Program-made: the position numbers and the translations under genes | Assembly (NCBI GenBank): GCA_030634505.1 | Contig: DAOWAQ010000020.1 | Location: forward strand, 1-14,567 | Length of the DNA: 14,567 bases | Origin: Calditrichia bacterium | GTDB taxonomy: Bacteria > Calditrichota > Calditrichia > JAJRVZ01 | Direction of reading: 5' to 3' | Notes under the pieces: model-generated | Told to the model about the DNA's origin: nothing | Database searches by the model: none | What the model saw: only the letters and a program-made list of their open reading frames with translations | Part shown: positions 7,358 to 14,567 of the stretch, in pieces | How the letters are laid out: every line of letters begins with the position of its first letter | How positions within the stretch are numbered: the stretch's first letter is position 1

Positions 7358-10027
7358 TTATTTTAATGTTCGTTTTGTTTCCTTAATAGTATATGCTTCA
7401 ATAATATCGCCAACCTTAATATCATTATAATTTTGAATTTGAATTCCACATTCAAATCCAGTTTCAACATCTTTAGCATCCTCTTTAAATCTTTTTAGGG
7501 AAGTTAATTCACCTCCATAAATTTCAACATCATCACGAATTAACCTTATTTTTGAATTTCTACTTATTTTGCCGCTCTTTACATAACATCCGGCAATAGT
7601 ACCAAGACGCGAAATTTTGTATGTTTCCCTAATTTCAACAGTTCCTGTGACTTCTTCAGATTTATCGGTACCGAGCATACCTTCTAATGCCATTTTTACA
7701 TCGTTTATTGCATCATAAACAACTTTATAATTTCTTATTTCAATTTTTTCTTTAATTGCAAGTTCTTTTGCCTTTACATTCGCCCGGACATGAAATCCTA
7801 TAATAATTGCATTTGAGGCAGCAGCTAAAATAACATCTGATTCCGATATTGGGCCAACTGCTTTTCTAACCACCACCACATTCACCTCTTGCACATTGAG
7901 TTTAATCAGGGCGTCCGATAATGCTTCTGCGGAACCATCTACATCAGCTTTTACAATAACAGGAAGTTCCTTTACATTGCCCGTTTTAATACTTTCTGAT
8001 ATTTGATCTAAAGTTGTTAATCTATGTTGTCTGAAATCTTGTTCACGCTGTATACGTTGTCTTTGGCTACTAATTTCTCGAACAGTTCGCTCGTCTGCCA
8101 TAACTAGGAAGTTGTCACCAGCTTGAGGCAATCCATCAAATCCTAAAATTTGAACCGGCGTAGAAGGTCCGGCAGATTTAATAATTTTATTTTTATCATC
8201 ATAAAGTGCTCTTACACGACCGGCATATTTTCCTGCTAAAAATGGATCACCAATTTTAATTGTTCCATTTTGTATTAATACCGTAGCAACATTTCCTTTG
8301 CCTTTATCTAACTGAGCTTCAATAATTGTTCCTTTTGCCATTTTTTTAGTATTCGCTTTTAAGTCAAGCATTTCTGCTTCTAATAACACTTTTTCAAGTA
8401 ATTCGTTGATACCTTCTCCAGTTTTGGCGGAAATTTCTGCAATTTGTACTTCACCACCCCAATCTTCAACAAGAATATTTCTTTCAGATAATTGTTGTCG
8501 AATTTTTTTAGGATCTGAACCTGGTTTATCAATTTTATTGATTGCGATTATAATTTTTACACCAGCAGCTTTAGCATGATCCAATGCTTCATCAGTTTGT
8601 GGCATGACCTGGTCATCAGCGGCAATAATTAAAATAACAATATCAGTTACTTGTGCACCTCTTGCCCGCATAGCAGTAAAAGCTTCATGACCTGGAGTAT
8701 CTAAAAATGTAATGCTTTTTCCGTTTTTATAAACCTGGTAGGCGCCAATGTGTTGAGTAATTCCTCCTGATTCTCCACTTACAATATTAGACTTTTGAAT
8801 ATAGTCCAAAAGTGAAGTTTTTCCATGATCAACATGTCCCATTATTGTAATAATTGGGGATCGTGATTCATCATCTTCTAAGCCCTGATCGTTATCAATA
8901 ATATCATCTATAATATCTGACGCAAATTCCTCTTCTTTTTCAACTGTATATTCCCATTCATTAGCAAGTAATTCAATGGTATCTAATTCTAATCGTTGAT
9001 TTATTGAAACCATAAGACCAAGCTCCAAACATTTAGTAATAATATCTGAAATTGGAACATCCATTAGATTCGCAAGATCATTTGCAGAAATAAATTCACT
9101 TGCATAAATGATATTTTCCTCTATCACTTCACCGGTATCTTCTTTTATTTTCTTTCTTTTTTTAGGTTTTTTCAACCTATCATCAAGTGATGCTAATGTT
9201 TTTTTAACAGTTTGTTGAACTTCTTTTTGATCAATTACTTTTTTCTTACGCTGCTTGCGAACTCTTTGGCGTGATGTTCTTTCTCCATCTCCAATAGTAC
9301 CAGATTTTGAAAAATCTTTTTTACGCTTTTCTTCTTTTCGAATCATATCAAACGCTTTTCTGCGTTTATCTTCTTTTTCTTTTTTCTTATCTTCTTCTGT
9401 TCTTTTCTTTTTCTTTTCTTTTATTTTTGTTGAAGTATCATCTGTTGCTTCAACTAATTTATCTTCTTTTTCAGATTTTTTATGAATAGAAGGCTTTTGA
9501 CCGTGAATCTTATCTATATCAATATGACCAATAATTCTGCTATCTTTTACTTTTCTCTCTACAATCTCTTCATTCTTCTTTTCTTTTGCGATAGTTTCTT
9601 CTTCAACAGGCTCTGTTTCTTCTTTTGCTTTTTTCTCTTTTGATTCTTCTTTTTTTGCTTTTGCAGTTGTTTTCTTTTTTGGTTTTTCTTCTTCTTTTTT
9701 AATTTCTTCTACACCTTCTTCAATAGATTTTTCAATTATTTCTACATAAGCAGGTTTCTTTTTTATGATTGGTTCTAAATCAGTTTCAATTCCCAGATCA
9801 TCATCAACACTTTCTTGTTGTTGTCTTCGTTTTAAAATTATGTCAGCTAATTCTTTTTCTTTTGCAAACTTTTCGAGTATCTCCATGTAGATATCTTCAG
9901 GAAAAGATGTATTCGGACCTTTTATTTTAATACCTTTTTCTTCCAGAAAAGAAGAAAGAGTGCCGATTCCTACATTAAGTTCTTTGCACACTTTGAATAG
10001 TTTATATTTTTTTGTTGCAACAGTCAT
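7358..10027 (-). CDS. infB: Translation initiation factor IF-2
   Basis: IF-2 is the GTPase that places fMet-tRNA on the 30S subunit and promotes 50S joining. The 889-residue protein starts with an IF2_N helical domain (about 5-55, KLFKVCKELNVGIGTL). A long Lys/Glu-rich linker follows (about 85-300), then a second IF2_N-like domain (about 308-355, ISANDLANLMDVPISDII). The G domain has the P-loop GHVDHGKT (397-404), DTPGHE (443-448), NKID (497-500) and SAK (533-535). Domain II lies near 563-655, domain III near 675-775 (VIVKADVDGSAEAL) and domain IV to the end, which includes the fMet-tRNA-binding C2 part. Islands in the linker (GHIDIDKI near 167; the basic run near 264-296) resemble IF-2 of the FCB group. 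A strong AGGAG at 10033-10037 sits 5 nt before the ATG. The gene follows nusA by 37 nt. Confidence 0.98.
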   Translation of the reverse strand: MTVATKKYKLFKVCKELNVGIGTLSSFLEEKGIKIKGPNTSFPEDIYMEILEKFAKEKELADIILKRRQQQESVDDDLGIETDLEPIIKKKPAYVEIIEKSIEEGVEEIKKEEEKPKKKTTAKAKKEESKEKKAKEETEPVEEETIAKEKKNEEIVERKVKDSRIIGHIDIDKIHGQKPSIHKKSEKEDKLVEATDDTSTKIKEKKKKRTEEDKKKEKEDKRRKAFDMIRKEEKRKKDFSKSGTIGDGERTSRQRVRKQRKKKVIDQKEVQQTVKKTLASLDDRLKKPKKRKKIKEDTGEVIEENIIYASEFISANDLANLMDVPISDIITKCLELGLMVSINQRLELDTIELLANEWEYTVEKEEEFASDIIDDIIDNDQGLEDDESRSPIITIMGHVDHGKTSLLDYIQKSNIVSGESGGITQHIGAYQVYKNGKSITFLDTPGHEAFTAMRARGAQVTDIVILIIAADDQVMPQTDEALDHAKAAGVKIIIAINKIDKPGSDPKKIRQQLSERNILVEDWGGEVQIAEISAKTGEGINELLEKVLLEAEMLDLKANTKKMAKGTIIEAQLDKGKGNVATVLIQNGTIKIGDPFLAGKYAGRVRALYDDKNKIIKSAGPSTPVQILGFDGLPQAGDNFLVMADERTVREISSQRQRIQREQDFRQHRLTTLDQISESIKTGNVKELPVIVKADVDGSAEALSDALIKLNVQEVNVVVVRKAVGPISESDVILAAASNAIIIGFHVRANVKAKELAIKEKIEIRNYKVVYDAINDVKMALEGMLGTDKSEEVTGTVEIRETYKISRLGTIAGCYVKSGKISRNSKIRLIRDDVEIYGGELTSLKRFKEDAKDVETGFECGIQIQNYNDIKVGDIIEAYTIKETKRTLK

Positions 10028-10064
10028 CTATGCTCCTGGCAATTATAATTGTGACAAATCTATA

Positions 10065-11333
10065 TTATAAGTCACTGCTTTCTTCATCCTCTTCAACTTC
10101 AGGCATTTTTGTATTTTCGATAATTTGAAGAATTTTTTGTGCAGATTTTGGTCCAATACCCGGAATCTTTACAAGACCTTCTTCACCTAAATCTAAAATC
10201 TCAGCCACGCTAGTAATATCAGATTCAATAAATTTTATTTTTAATGTATCACTTAAATCTGTCAGATCATCCAAATTCACCGGTCTTCCTTCCAATTGAG
10301 CTTGAAATTCACTTTCTTTTACAGGTTCTATTTGAAAGCCGGAAATTGCTGAAGCCAATCGAAGATTTTGTCCATTCCTTCCAATTGCTAATGCCATTTG
10401 GTCATCTTCAAGAATTACAACAGCTAATTTTTCTTCTTGATTTACAATAACTTTAATTGGTTTTACGGGTGTCATAGCTCTTGCTATAAAAACCATAGGT
10501 TCAGATGAATAATTTACAATGTCAATTTTTTCATTATTCAGTTCTCTGACAATTGCCTGAATTCTTACACCTTTCATTCCTACGCAAGCACCTACTGCGT
10601 CAACCCTTCTGTCTATTGATTCAACAGATATTTTAGAACGATCTCCTGCTTCTCTTGCCACGCCTTTTATTTCAATAATACCATCATATATTTCAGGAAC
10701 TTCTAGCTCAAACAGTCTAATAAGAAATTGTTCATCAGACCTTGATACGACAATTTCAGTTCCTTTACTTTCCTGGCGAATTTCCTTTATAATTGATCTA
10801 ATGGTGTCGCCCCTGCGAATACGTTCATTATAGATTTGTTCAGGCTTTGGCAAAAATACTTCGGTTTTATCAACATTAATAAATATGCCTCTTTTGTTCA
10901 CCTGGTGAACATCGCCAATAATTATTTCACCAATCCTTCCCTTATATTCTTCAAGCAAGCGTTCTCTCTCAAAATCTCTTATTCTTTGATTAAGGCTCTG
11001 TTTAGCACCAATAATTAAACGGCGACCAAATGATTCTGGATTGATGACTTCTACTACCACTTCACCGATTTCTGCATCCGGGTCAAGTTTTTTGGCATTT
11101 AGTAAATCAATTTGGGTAATAGGGTCTTCAACTTCCTCGACAACTTCTCGCTCTTGATAAATTTCTATATCACCTTTATCAAAATTTACAATTACATCGA
11201 AATTTTCTACTTCGCCATACTTTTTAATAACCATTTGCATAAAAATATTTTCTAATATATCTCGCAAATTTTCTTTGTCAATTTTTTTATCTTTTGCGAT
11301 CTGCGTTATAGCTTCAATTATTTCAGTATTCAT
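10065..11333 (-). CDS. nusA: Transcription termination/antitermination factor NusA
   Basis: NusA binds RNA polymerase and nascent RNA, modulating pausing, intrinsic termination and rRNA antitermination. The 422 residues comprise the RNA-polymerase-binding N-terminal domain (about 1-125), an S1 domain (about 134-200, GDVHQVNKRGIFINV), KH1 (about 230-290, with GACVGMKGVRIQAIVREL) and KH2 (about 300-345, with ALAIGRNGQNLRLAS). A C-terminal helix-hairpin-helix segment follows (about 376-408, LVKIPGIGPKSAQKIL), similar to one E. coli AR repeat, then an acidic tail EVEEDEESSDL. This is longer than B. subtilis NusA (371), which lacks the AR part, and shorter than E. coli NusA (495), which has two. 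The ATG at 11333 is 22 nt after the rimP stop; a GGAG lies about 14 nt upstream, farther than optimal. In E. coli NusA regulates its own operon; the stem-loop before rimP is a possible site for such control here. Confidence 0.97.
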   Translation of the reverse strand: MNTEIIEAITQIAKDKKIDKENLRDILENIFMQMVIKKYGEVENFDVIVNFDKGDIEIYQEREVVEEVEDPITQIDLLNAKKLDPDAEIGEVVVEVINPESFGRRLIIGAKQSLNQRIRDFERERLLEEYKGRIGEIIIGDVHQVNKRGIFINVDKTEVFLPKPEQIYNERIRRGDTIRSIIKEIRQESKGTEIVVSRSDEQFLIRLFELEVPEIYDGIIEIKGVAREAGDRSKISVESIDRRVDAVGACVGMKGVRIQAIVRELNNEKIDIVNYSSEPMVFIARAMTPVKPIKVIVNQEEKLAVVILEDDQMALAIGRNGQNLRLASAISGFQIEPVKESEFQAQLEGRPVNLDDLTDLSDTLKIKFIESDITSVAEILDLGEEGLVKIPGIGPKSAQKILQIIENTKMPEVEEDEESSDL

Positions 11334-11355
11334 GGCTTTATTCGATCTCCGGATT

Positions 11356-11808
11356 TTACCATTTTAATTTTATTTTTGTTTTATTAATTTTATTTATTTT
11401 TATTTCAATCAAATCTTCTTTTATTTTTAGAACTATACCATCAGCATTATATTCAGTTAATTCACCAACGATTTCTGTTAAATTGTTTTCTTCATCCATA
11501 TACAATACTGTTAATATATTACCAATATTCCTTTTATATTCATAGTCATATTGTAAGGGTTTATCCAATCCAGGCGATGAAACATCCAATCTATATCCAC
11601 CCATTATTAAGTCCTTACGAAAAATAATATCAGAAATCTCTCGACTTATTTTCTGGCATTTTTGTAAATTTATTCCTTCTTCAGTATCTACCATCACCTT
11701 TATATTTTGTTTATTTTTATGTCCATGAATACTAGCTTCAATAAATTTAATTTCAAGTTTATCACAAATTTTCTTGATATGATCTTTTAAATTATTTTCA
11801 AAAGTCAT
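11356..11808 (-). CDS. rimP: Ribosome maturation factor RimP
   Basis: RimP binds the free 30S precursor and helps form the central pseudoknot and S12 region of 16S rRNA. From the ATG at 11808 the product is 150 residues, typical of the family. The N-terminal alpha/beta domain covers about 1-75. The signature YRLDVSSPGLDKPL begins near residue 71, at the junction to the C-terminal SH3-like domain, which ends in a Lys-rich strand (KINKTKIKLKW). The frame is open to a GTG at 11823, adding MRLIK. I prefer the ATG because MTFENNLKDHI aligns with usual RimP starts and the GTG is only 8 nt from the U-tract of a stem-loop. Neither start has a Shine-Dalgarno site. It is the first gene of the rimP-nusA-infB operon, the same order as in most bacteria. 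Confidence 0.94.
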   Translation of the reverse strand: MTFENNLKDHIKKICDKLEIKFIEASIHGHKNKQNIKVMVDTEEGINLQKCQKISREISDIIFRKDLIMGGYRLDVSSPGLDKPLQYDYEYKRNIGNILTVLYMDEENNLTEIVGELTEYNADGIVLKIKEDLIEIKINKINKTKIKLKW

Positions 11809-11831
11809 TTTTATTAATCTCACTACATAAC

Positions 11832-11858
11832 AAAAAAGTGGGCTTGGAACCCACTTTT
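11832..11858 (-). terminator. Stem-loop with U-tract between the permease gene and rimP
   Basis: Positions 11834-11842 and 11850-11858 form a 9-bp perfect inverted repeat (AAAAGTGGG / CCCACTTTT) with a 7-nt loop. On the minus strand it ends in six T residues, so it is oriented to stop the lnt-DUF554-permease transcript. It is 23 nt from the rimP ATG. If the promoter candidate at 11870-11898 is real, the same hairpin also lies in the rimP leader and could act as an attenuator. Confidence 0.8.
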
Positions 11859-11869
11859 AAACAAATCTA

Positions 11870-11898
11870 AATTTAAGAAATGTTATTTGCCTGTGCAA
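11870..11898 (-). promoter_or_regulatory. Weak promoter candidate for the rimP-nusA-infB operon
   Basis: In the 97-nt gap between the permease stop and the rimP start, the minus strand has TTGCAC at 11893-11898 and TAAATT at 11870-11875, separated by 17 nt. They match the sigma70 hexamers at 3 and 4 of 6 positions. An overlapping TAGATTTG resembles a Bacteroidetes -7 element but has no correctly spaced TTTG upstream. Transcription would begin just before the stem-loop at 11858. The operon needs a promoter somewhere after the terminator or read-through from the permease; this is only the best candidate I can see. Confidence 0.25.
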
Positions 11899-11921
11899 GT
11901 AAAATACTATAAGTGATTAAT

Positions 11922-13253
11922 TTACCTGGATTCTCTTTTCTCAAATAAATAAAATAAAAATGAAACAAATAATAGCAGCAATCCGATTATTGATTCATTA
12001 ATTTGAGAAATTAATGTATTAATACTAACGCCAATACAAATCAATGTGTAAAGAATGCTAAGAATAACTGCAAAATAATTCTTTTGTTTTTTCCTAAAAA
12101 TTAGTTTAATACTGATTATCCCGGCAAAAGTAGAAAATATCATGATTACGAAAACAACAAATGATAATAATTGGTTGAAACTTCCGGAGATTATAAGAAT
12201 TATACTCCAAATCGCTTGAATAGTAATCGCTTTATAAGGTGTATCGTATTTCTTGTGTTTAGCTGTAAATATACCAAAAAGGTATCCTTCTCTGCTCATA
12301 GCCATATATATTCTTGAACCTGATAGAATTGTAGAATTCAATGAGCTTAACACGGCGATGAATATAAAAAATGAAACTAAGGTAGCAATGTTTTTTCCCC
12401 ACAAGTGATCAGAAACAAGCGTGGCAACATTTACAGTGTTTTTAAGTTTTTCCACAGGCAATGCAAAAACGTATAGTACGTTAATGAGTAAGTACAAAAA
12501 TGTTACTATTAATACACCATAAATTAAAGATTTCGGAATAATTTGTTTTGGTTTATTTATTTCTTCAGCAATGTAAACCGCAGAAGTCCACCCCATAAAT
12601 GTAAAAATTACTGCAATAAATGCTGTTAAATAATTATTTATATCAAATGAATTAGAATTCTGGATTGCCAATGAATTAACTTTATCTACAGTAAATAATC
12701 CGGTAATACTGAATATTACAATGAAAATTATTACTAATGCTGTTAATATGGTTTGATAATTTGCAGAGAGTCGTACTCCTCTGTAATTAATTATACTAAA
12801 AATGATAAGCAATAATATTGCGATTACTTTTTCATCGCTTATAGTTATTTGCCATCCAATAAAAAATATGTCAAATGCACTTTTTTGCAATATTGCAAGA
12901 TTAAATACAGAATTAAAGTAATATGCTGCTCCGATCGATAATGCAGCTATCGATCCGGTATAAGTAATGGTTAAAGCGGACCAACCAAACATGTATCCAA
13001 AAACAGAATGCATTTCATATTTTAAATATTGGAAATCTCCACCGGATAACGGATATGCTTTTGAAAGAACGCCATATACTACTGCCCCACTTATGGCATA
13101 AATCCCTCCCAAAATCCATAAAGAAAAGATAAGTAATGAAGAATCTAAAAAGTTTGCAATATATCCAGTTGTAGTAAAAATACCGACACCAATGATGTTT
13201 CCTATAACTAGACTTATTGTCGCTTTAAAACCAATTTTATTATTATAAGCCAT
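11922..13253 (-). CDS. APC-superfamily amino acid permease
   Basis: This 443-residue, highly hydrophobic protein has about 12 predicted membrane helices. The first helix contains GNIIGVGIF (18-26), the conserved GxxIGxGIF substrate-binding loop of the amino acid-polyamine-organocation family. GGIYAISGAVVYGVLSKAYP and SGGDFQYLKYEMHSVFGYMFGW follow (the P-x-x-GG-x-x-Y pattern of the second and third helices), and later MGWTSAVYIAEEINKP, the helix 6 region with the conserved E-E-x-x-x-P. It imports or exchanges amino acids across the inner membrane. The substrate cannot be read from sequence; the layout resembles LAT-type and YfnA/SteT-like carriers. The ATG follows the DUF554 gene by 31 nt and lacks a clear Shine-Dalgarno site. 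A terminator-like hairpin follows the gene. Confidence 0.93.
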   Translation of the reverse strand: MAYNNKIGFKATISLVIGNIIGVGIFTTTGYIANFLDSSLLIFSLWILGGIYAISGAVVYGVLSKAYPLSGGDFQYLKYEMHSVFGYMFGWSALTITYTGSIAALSIGAAYYFNSVFNLAILQKSAFDIFFIGWQITISDEKVIAILLLIIFSIINYRGVRLSANYQTILTALVIIFIVIFSITGLFTVDKVNSLAIQNSNSFDINNYLTAFIAVIFTFMGWTSAVYIAEEINKPKQIIPKSLIYGVLIVTFLYLLINVLYVFALPVEKLKNTVNVATLVSDHLWGKNIATLVSFFIFIAVLSSLNSTILSGSRIYMAMSREGYLFGIFTAKHKKYDTPYKAITIQAIWSIILIISGSFNQLLSFVVFVIMIFSTFAGIISIKLIFRKKQKNYFAVILSILYTLICIGVSINTLISQINESIIGLLLLFVSFLFYLFEKRESR

Positions 13254-13284
13254 ACTTAATAAATAAGAAAAAGCAAATCATTAT

Positions 13285-13974
13285 TTAAGATAAAAGGATT
13301 TTTAAATAAACAAATATTGGTGAGTAAATTAAGGCAGGCAGAAAATTTGCCACTTTAATTTTTTTAATATCTAATATTACAATTCCAATTGAAACAATCA
13401 CAATTCCACCAACGGCAGTCATTTCTCCGATCATAAATTCGTTTAGAAAACTATCTGCAAAAGAAGCAAATAATGAAATTCCCCCTTGTATAACTGCAAT
13501 TGTAATAATTGAAAATAATACACCAATACCAAATGTGGCGCTCAGCGCAATTGAAGTGAAGCCATCTAAAATTGATTTTATGGCTAATAATTCATAATCA
13601 CCTTTCAAGCCATCATTTAAGGCGCCCAATATAGTCATTGGACCAACACAAAAAATTATACTCGCAGTAATGAATCCTTCACTAAAATATCTATCATTTT
13701 TAGAAGCAAATCGATTTTTTATTTTATCTGCAATTATTTCAATTTTATTATTGATGTCAAACAATTGACCAGTAATAGCTCCAAAAAGCAAGGCTGCCAT
13801 CATTATAAGTATTTCCTGAGTTTTAAGAGCCATCTGCAATCCAATTACTAATGTCAATAATCCGATCGCTTGCAAAAGAATGAGTTTATAGTTTTCCGGA
13901 ATTTTTTTTCTAATTAAGATTCCAATGGTAGAACCAATTAATACTGTAATTATATTTATTAAAGTACCTGTCAT
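13285..13974 (-). CDS. DUF554 family integral membrane protein
   Basis: The 229 residues form about six to seven hydrophobic helices. The DUF554 (YdfK/YqgA) core is clear: the start GTLINIITVLIGSTIGILI, the AALLFGAITGQLFDI segment near 60-74, and FCVGPMTILGALNDGLKGD near 108-126. KSILDGFTSIALSATFGIG follows near 133-151, then a C-terminal IVIVSIGIVILDI. The family is widespread in bacteria and its function is unknown; a transporter role is often assumed from the fold. The ATG overlaps the lnt stop by 4 nt (ATGA), so translation is coupled to lnt. The permease follows after 31 nt, suggesting one transcription unit of three inner-membrane proteins. Confidence 0.92.
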   Translation of the reverse strand: MTGTLINIITVLIGSTIGILIRKKIPENYKLILLQAIGLLTLVIGLQMALKTQEILIMMAALLFGAITGQLFDINNKIEIIADKIKNRFASKNDRYFSEGFITASIIFCVGPMTILGALNDGLKGDYELLAIKSILDGFTSIALSATFGIGVLFSIITIAVIQGGISLFASFADSFLNEFMIGEMTAVGGIVIVSIGIVILDIKKIKVANFLPALIYSPIFVYLKILLS

Positions 13975-14567
13975 CTGATTTTATGTTTATGTTTTCTATA
14001 AAAAATTACTATAAAAGTTATTAAAATAAAAGCCGTACTTAATTTACCGATCCAATCACCATAAATACTAAAAAATGAAATTTCATCTCTTAAGGGTATT
14101 ATTTGAGTATCCGATGATTTTATTAGTAGGTCGGATTTTCCATAATATCTACCATATGAATCTATAAAAGAAGATATTCCGGCATTCGAACAATGAACAA
14201 TCGATGTTCTGTTTTCTATAGATCTAAATCTTGAAGTTATCAAATGTTGAACCGATTGAGTGGAATATCCAAACCATTCATCATTGGTTTGTACCACAAT
14301 AAATTCAGCTCCACTGAGGATGAAATCCCTGACAAATGACGGAAATGATGATTCAAAACAAATAATCGTTGAAAATTTGATTGCCGTTGTGACTTCAGAT
14401 TTTTCAGTTGATATCCAATTTTGATTTATAAATTCTGTTTTACATATACGTAAATTTGCATTAAAAACTGTTTTTACTTCACCTTTATGATAAAAATGTT
14501 GAAGATATTTGTATGGGATAACTAAACTGTATAACTGAATAAATGGCAAAACTTCTTCTGCAGGAAC
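13971..14567 (-). CDS. lnt: Apolipoprotein N-acyltransferase, C-terminal part (cut by window edge)
   Basis: The frame is open to the right edge and encodes the last 198 residues; the N-terminal membrane domain and the catalytic Glu lie outside. Lnt adds the third acyl chain to lipoproteins at the periplasmic face of the inner membrane, which fits a diderm organism. The segment begins VPAEEVLPF, matching the LVPFGEYVP region after the catalytic Lys. IICFESSFP contains the catalytic Cys (the CYE motif of E. coli Lnt, with Phe for Tyr), and VVQTNDEWFG matches the conserved NDAWFG. QHLITSRFRSIENRTSIVHCSNAGIS matches the end of the nitrilase-like domain (QHFQMARMRALE...TNNGIT in E. coli); a C-terminal membrane helix (KLSTAFILITFIVIFY) and basic tail close the protein. 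A TTG at 14549 could mimic a start, but the match continues upstream of it. The stop overlaps the DUF554 start by 4 nt. Confidence 0.93.
   Translation of the reverse strand, partial: VPAEEVLPFIQLYSLVIPYKYLQHFYHKGEVKTVFNANLRICKTEFINQNWISTEKSEVTTAIKFSTIICFESSFPSFVRDFILSGAEFIVVQTNDEWFGYSTQSVQHLITSRFRSIENRTSIVHCSNAGISSFIDSYGRYYGKSDLLIKSSDTQIIPLRDEISFFSIYGDWIGKLSTAFILITFIVIFYRKHKHKIR

Noticed and set aside
9255..9489. Plus-strand Phe/Leu/Ser-rich frames that look like membrane proteins
   Set aside because: They are the complement of the Lys/Glu-rich IF-2 linker; hydrophobic composition is an artefact of reading polypyrimidine tracts.
10040..10051. 12-bp perfect palindrome CAATTATAATTG containing TATAAT, just upstream of infB
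   Set aside because: Short AT-rich palindromes arise often by chance in such DNA. No acceptable -35 hexamer lies 16-18 nt upstream, and no U-tract follows, so I call neither an operator, a promoter nor a terminator.
1..14567. Search for mobile elements, CRISPR repeats, toxin-antitoxin or defence genes, and tRNAs
   Set aside because: No terminal inverted repeats, spaced direct repeats, transposase or nuclease motifs, or tRNA-like cloverleaf were seen; almost all of the window is explained by tightly packed housekeeping genes.

Overview
The window is one side of a compact, AT-rich (about one-third G+C by eye) bacterial chromosome. Every gene I can support is on the minus strand, so transcription runs from high to low coordinates. 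The N-terminal half of IF2 contains islands (GHIDID near residue 167, QKEVQQTVKKTLASL near residue 267) that resemble IF2 of the Bacteroidetes/FCB superphylum. Yet infB, rpsO and pnp carry strong AGGAG/GGAGG Shine-Dalgarno sites, which Bacteroidetes usually lack. My best guess is an FCB-group lineage outside Bacteroidetes proper, such as Marinimicrobia (SAR406) or a relative. This is inference; no rRNA gene is present.

In transcription order, the right part (14567-11922) holds the C-terminal part of apolipoprotein N-acyltransferase (lnt, cut by the window edge), a DUF554 membrane protein overlapping it by 4 nt, and an APC-family amino-acid permease. A stem-loop with a U-tract (11832-11858) closes this group.

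The centre (11808-4803) is the classic translation-factor operon: rimP, nusA, infB, ylxP (DUF503), rbfA, truB, ribF, rpsO. It continues into pnp (4789-2702). Spacings are -20 to +37 nt. The products act together: RimP and RbfA mature the 30S subunit, IF2 starts translation, NusA tunes transcription and antitermination, TruB modifies tRNA U55, S15 is a primary 30S protein, and PNPase degrades mRNA. RibF makes FMN and FAD. A good sigma70-like promoter candidate for rpsO-pnp lies in the last codons of ribF.

The left part (2668-1) begins with a second stem-loop and U-tract after pnp. It is followed by an M16 zinc peptidase, an alanine dehydrogenase/transhydrogenase-family protein whose positions 75 and 96 are not the catalytic Lys and His of true alanine dehydrogenases, and the N-terminal 91 residues of a polysaccharide deacetylase, cut by the left edge.

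No mobile element, CRISPR array, tRNA, rRNA, phage gene or defence system is visible, and no gene-free stretch exceeds about 100 nt. Most of the window is core housekeeping DNA. The points worth a second look are the altered AlaDH-like enzyme, two stem-loop/U-tract elements placed almost directly in front of start codons, the rpsO promoter inside ribF, and patchy Shine-Dalgarno use.
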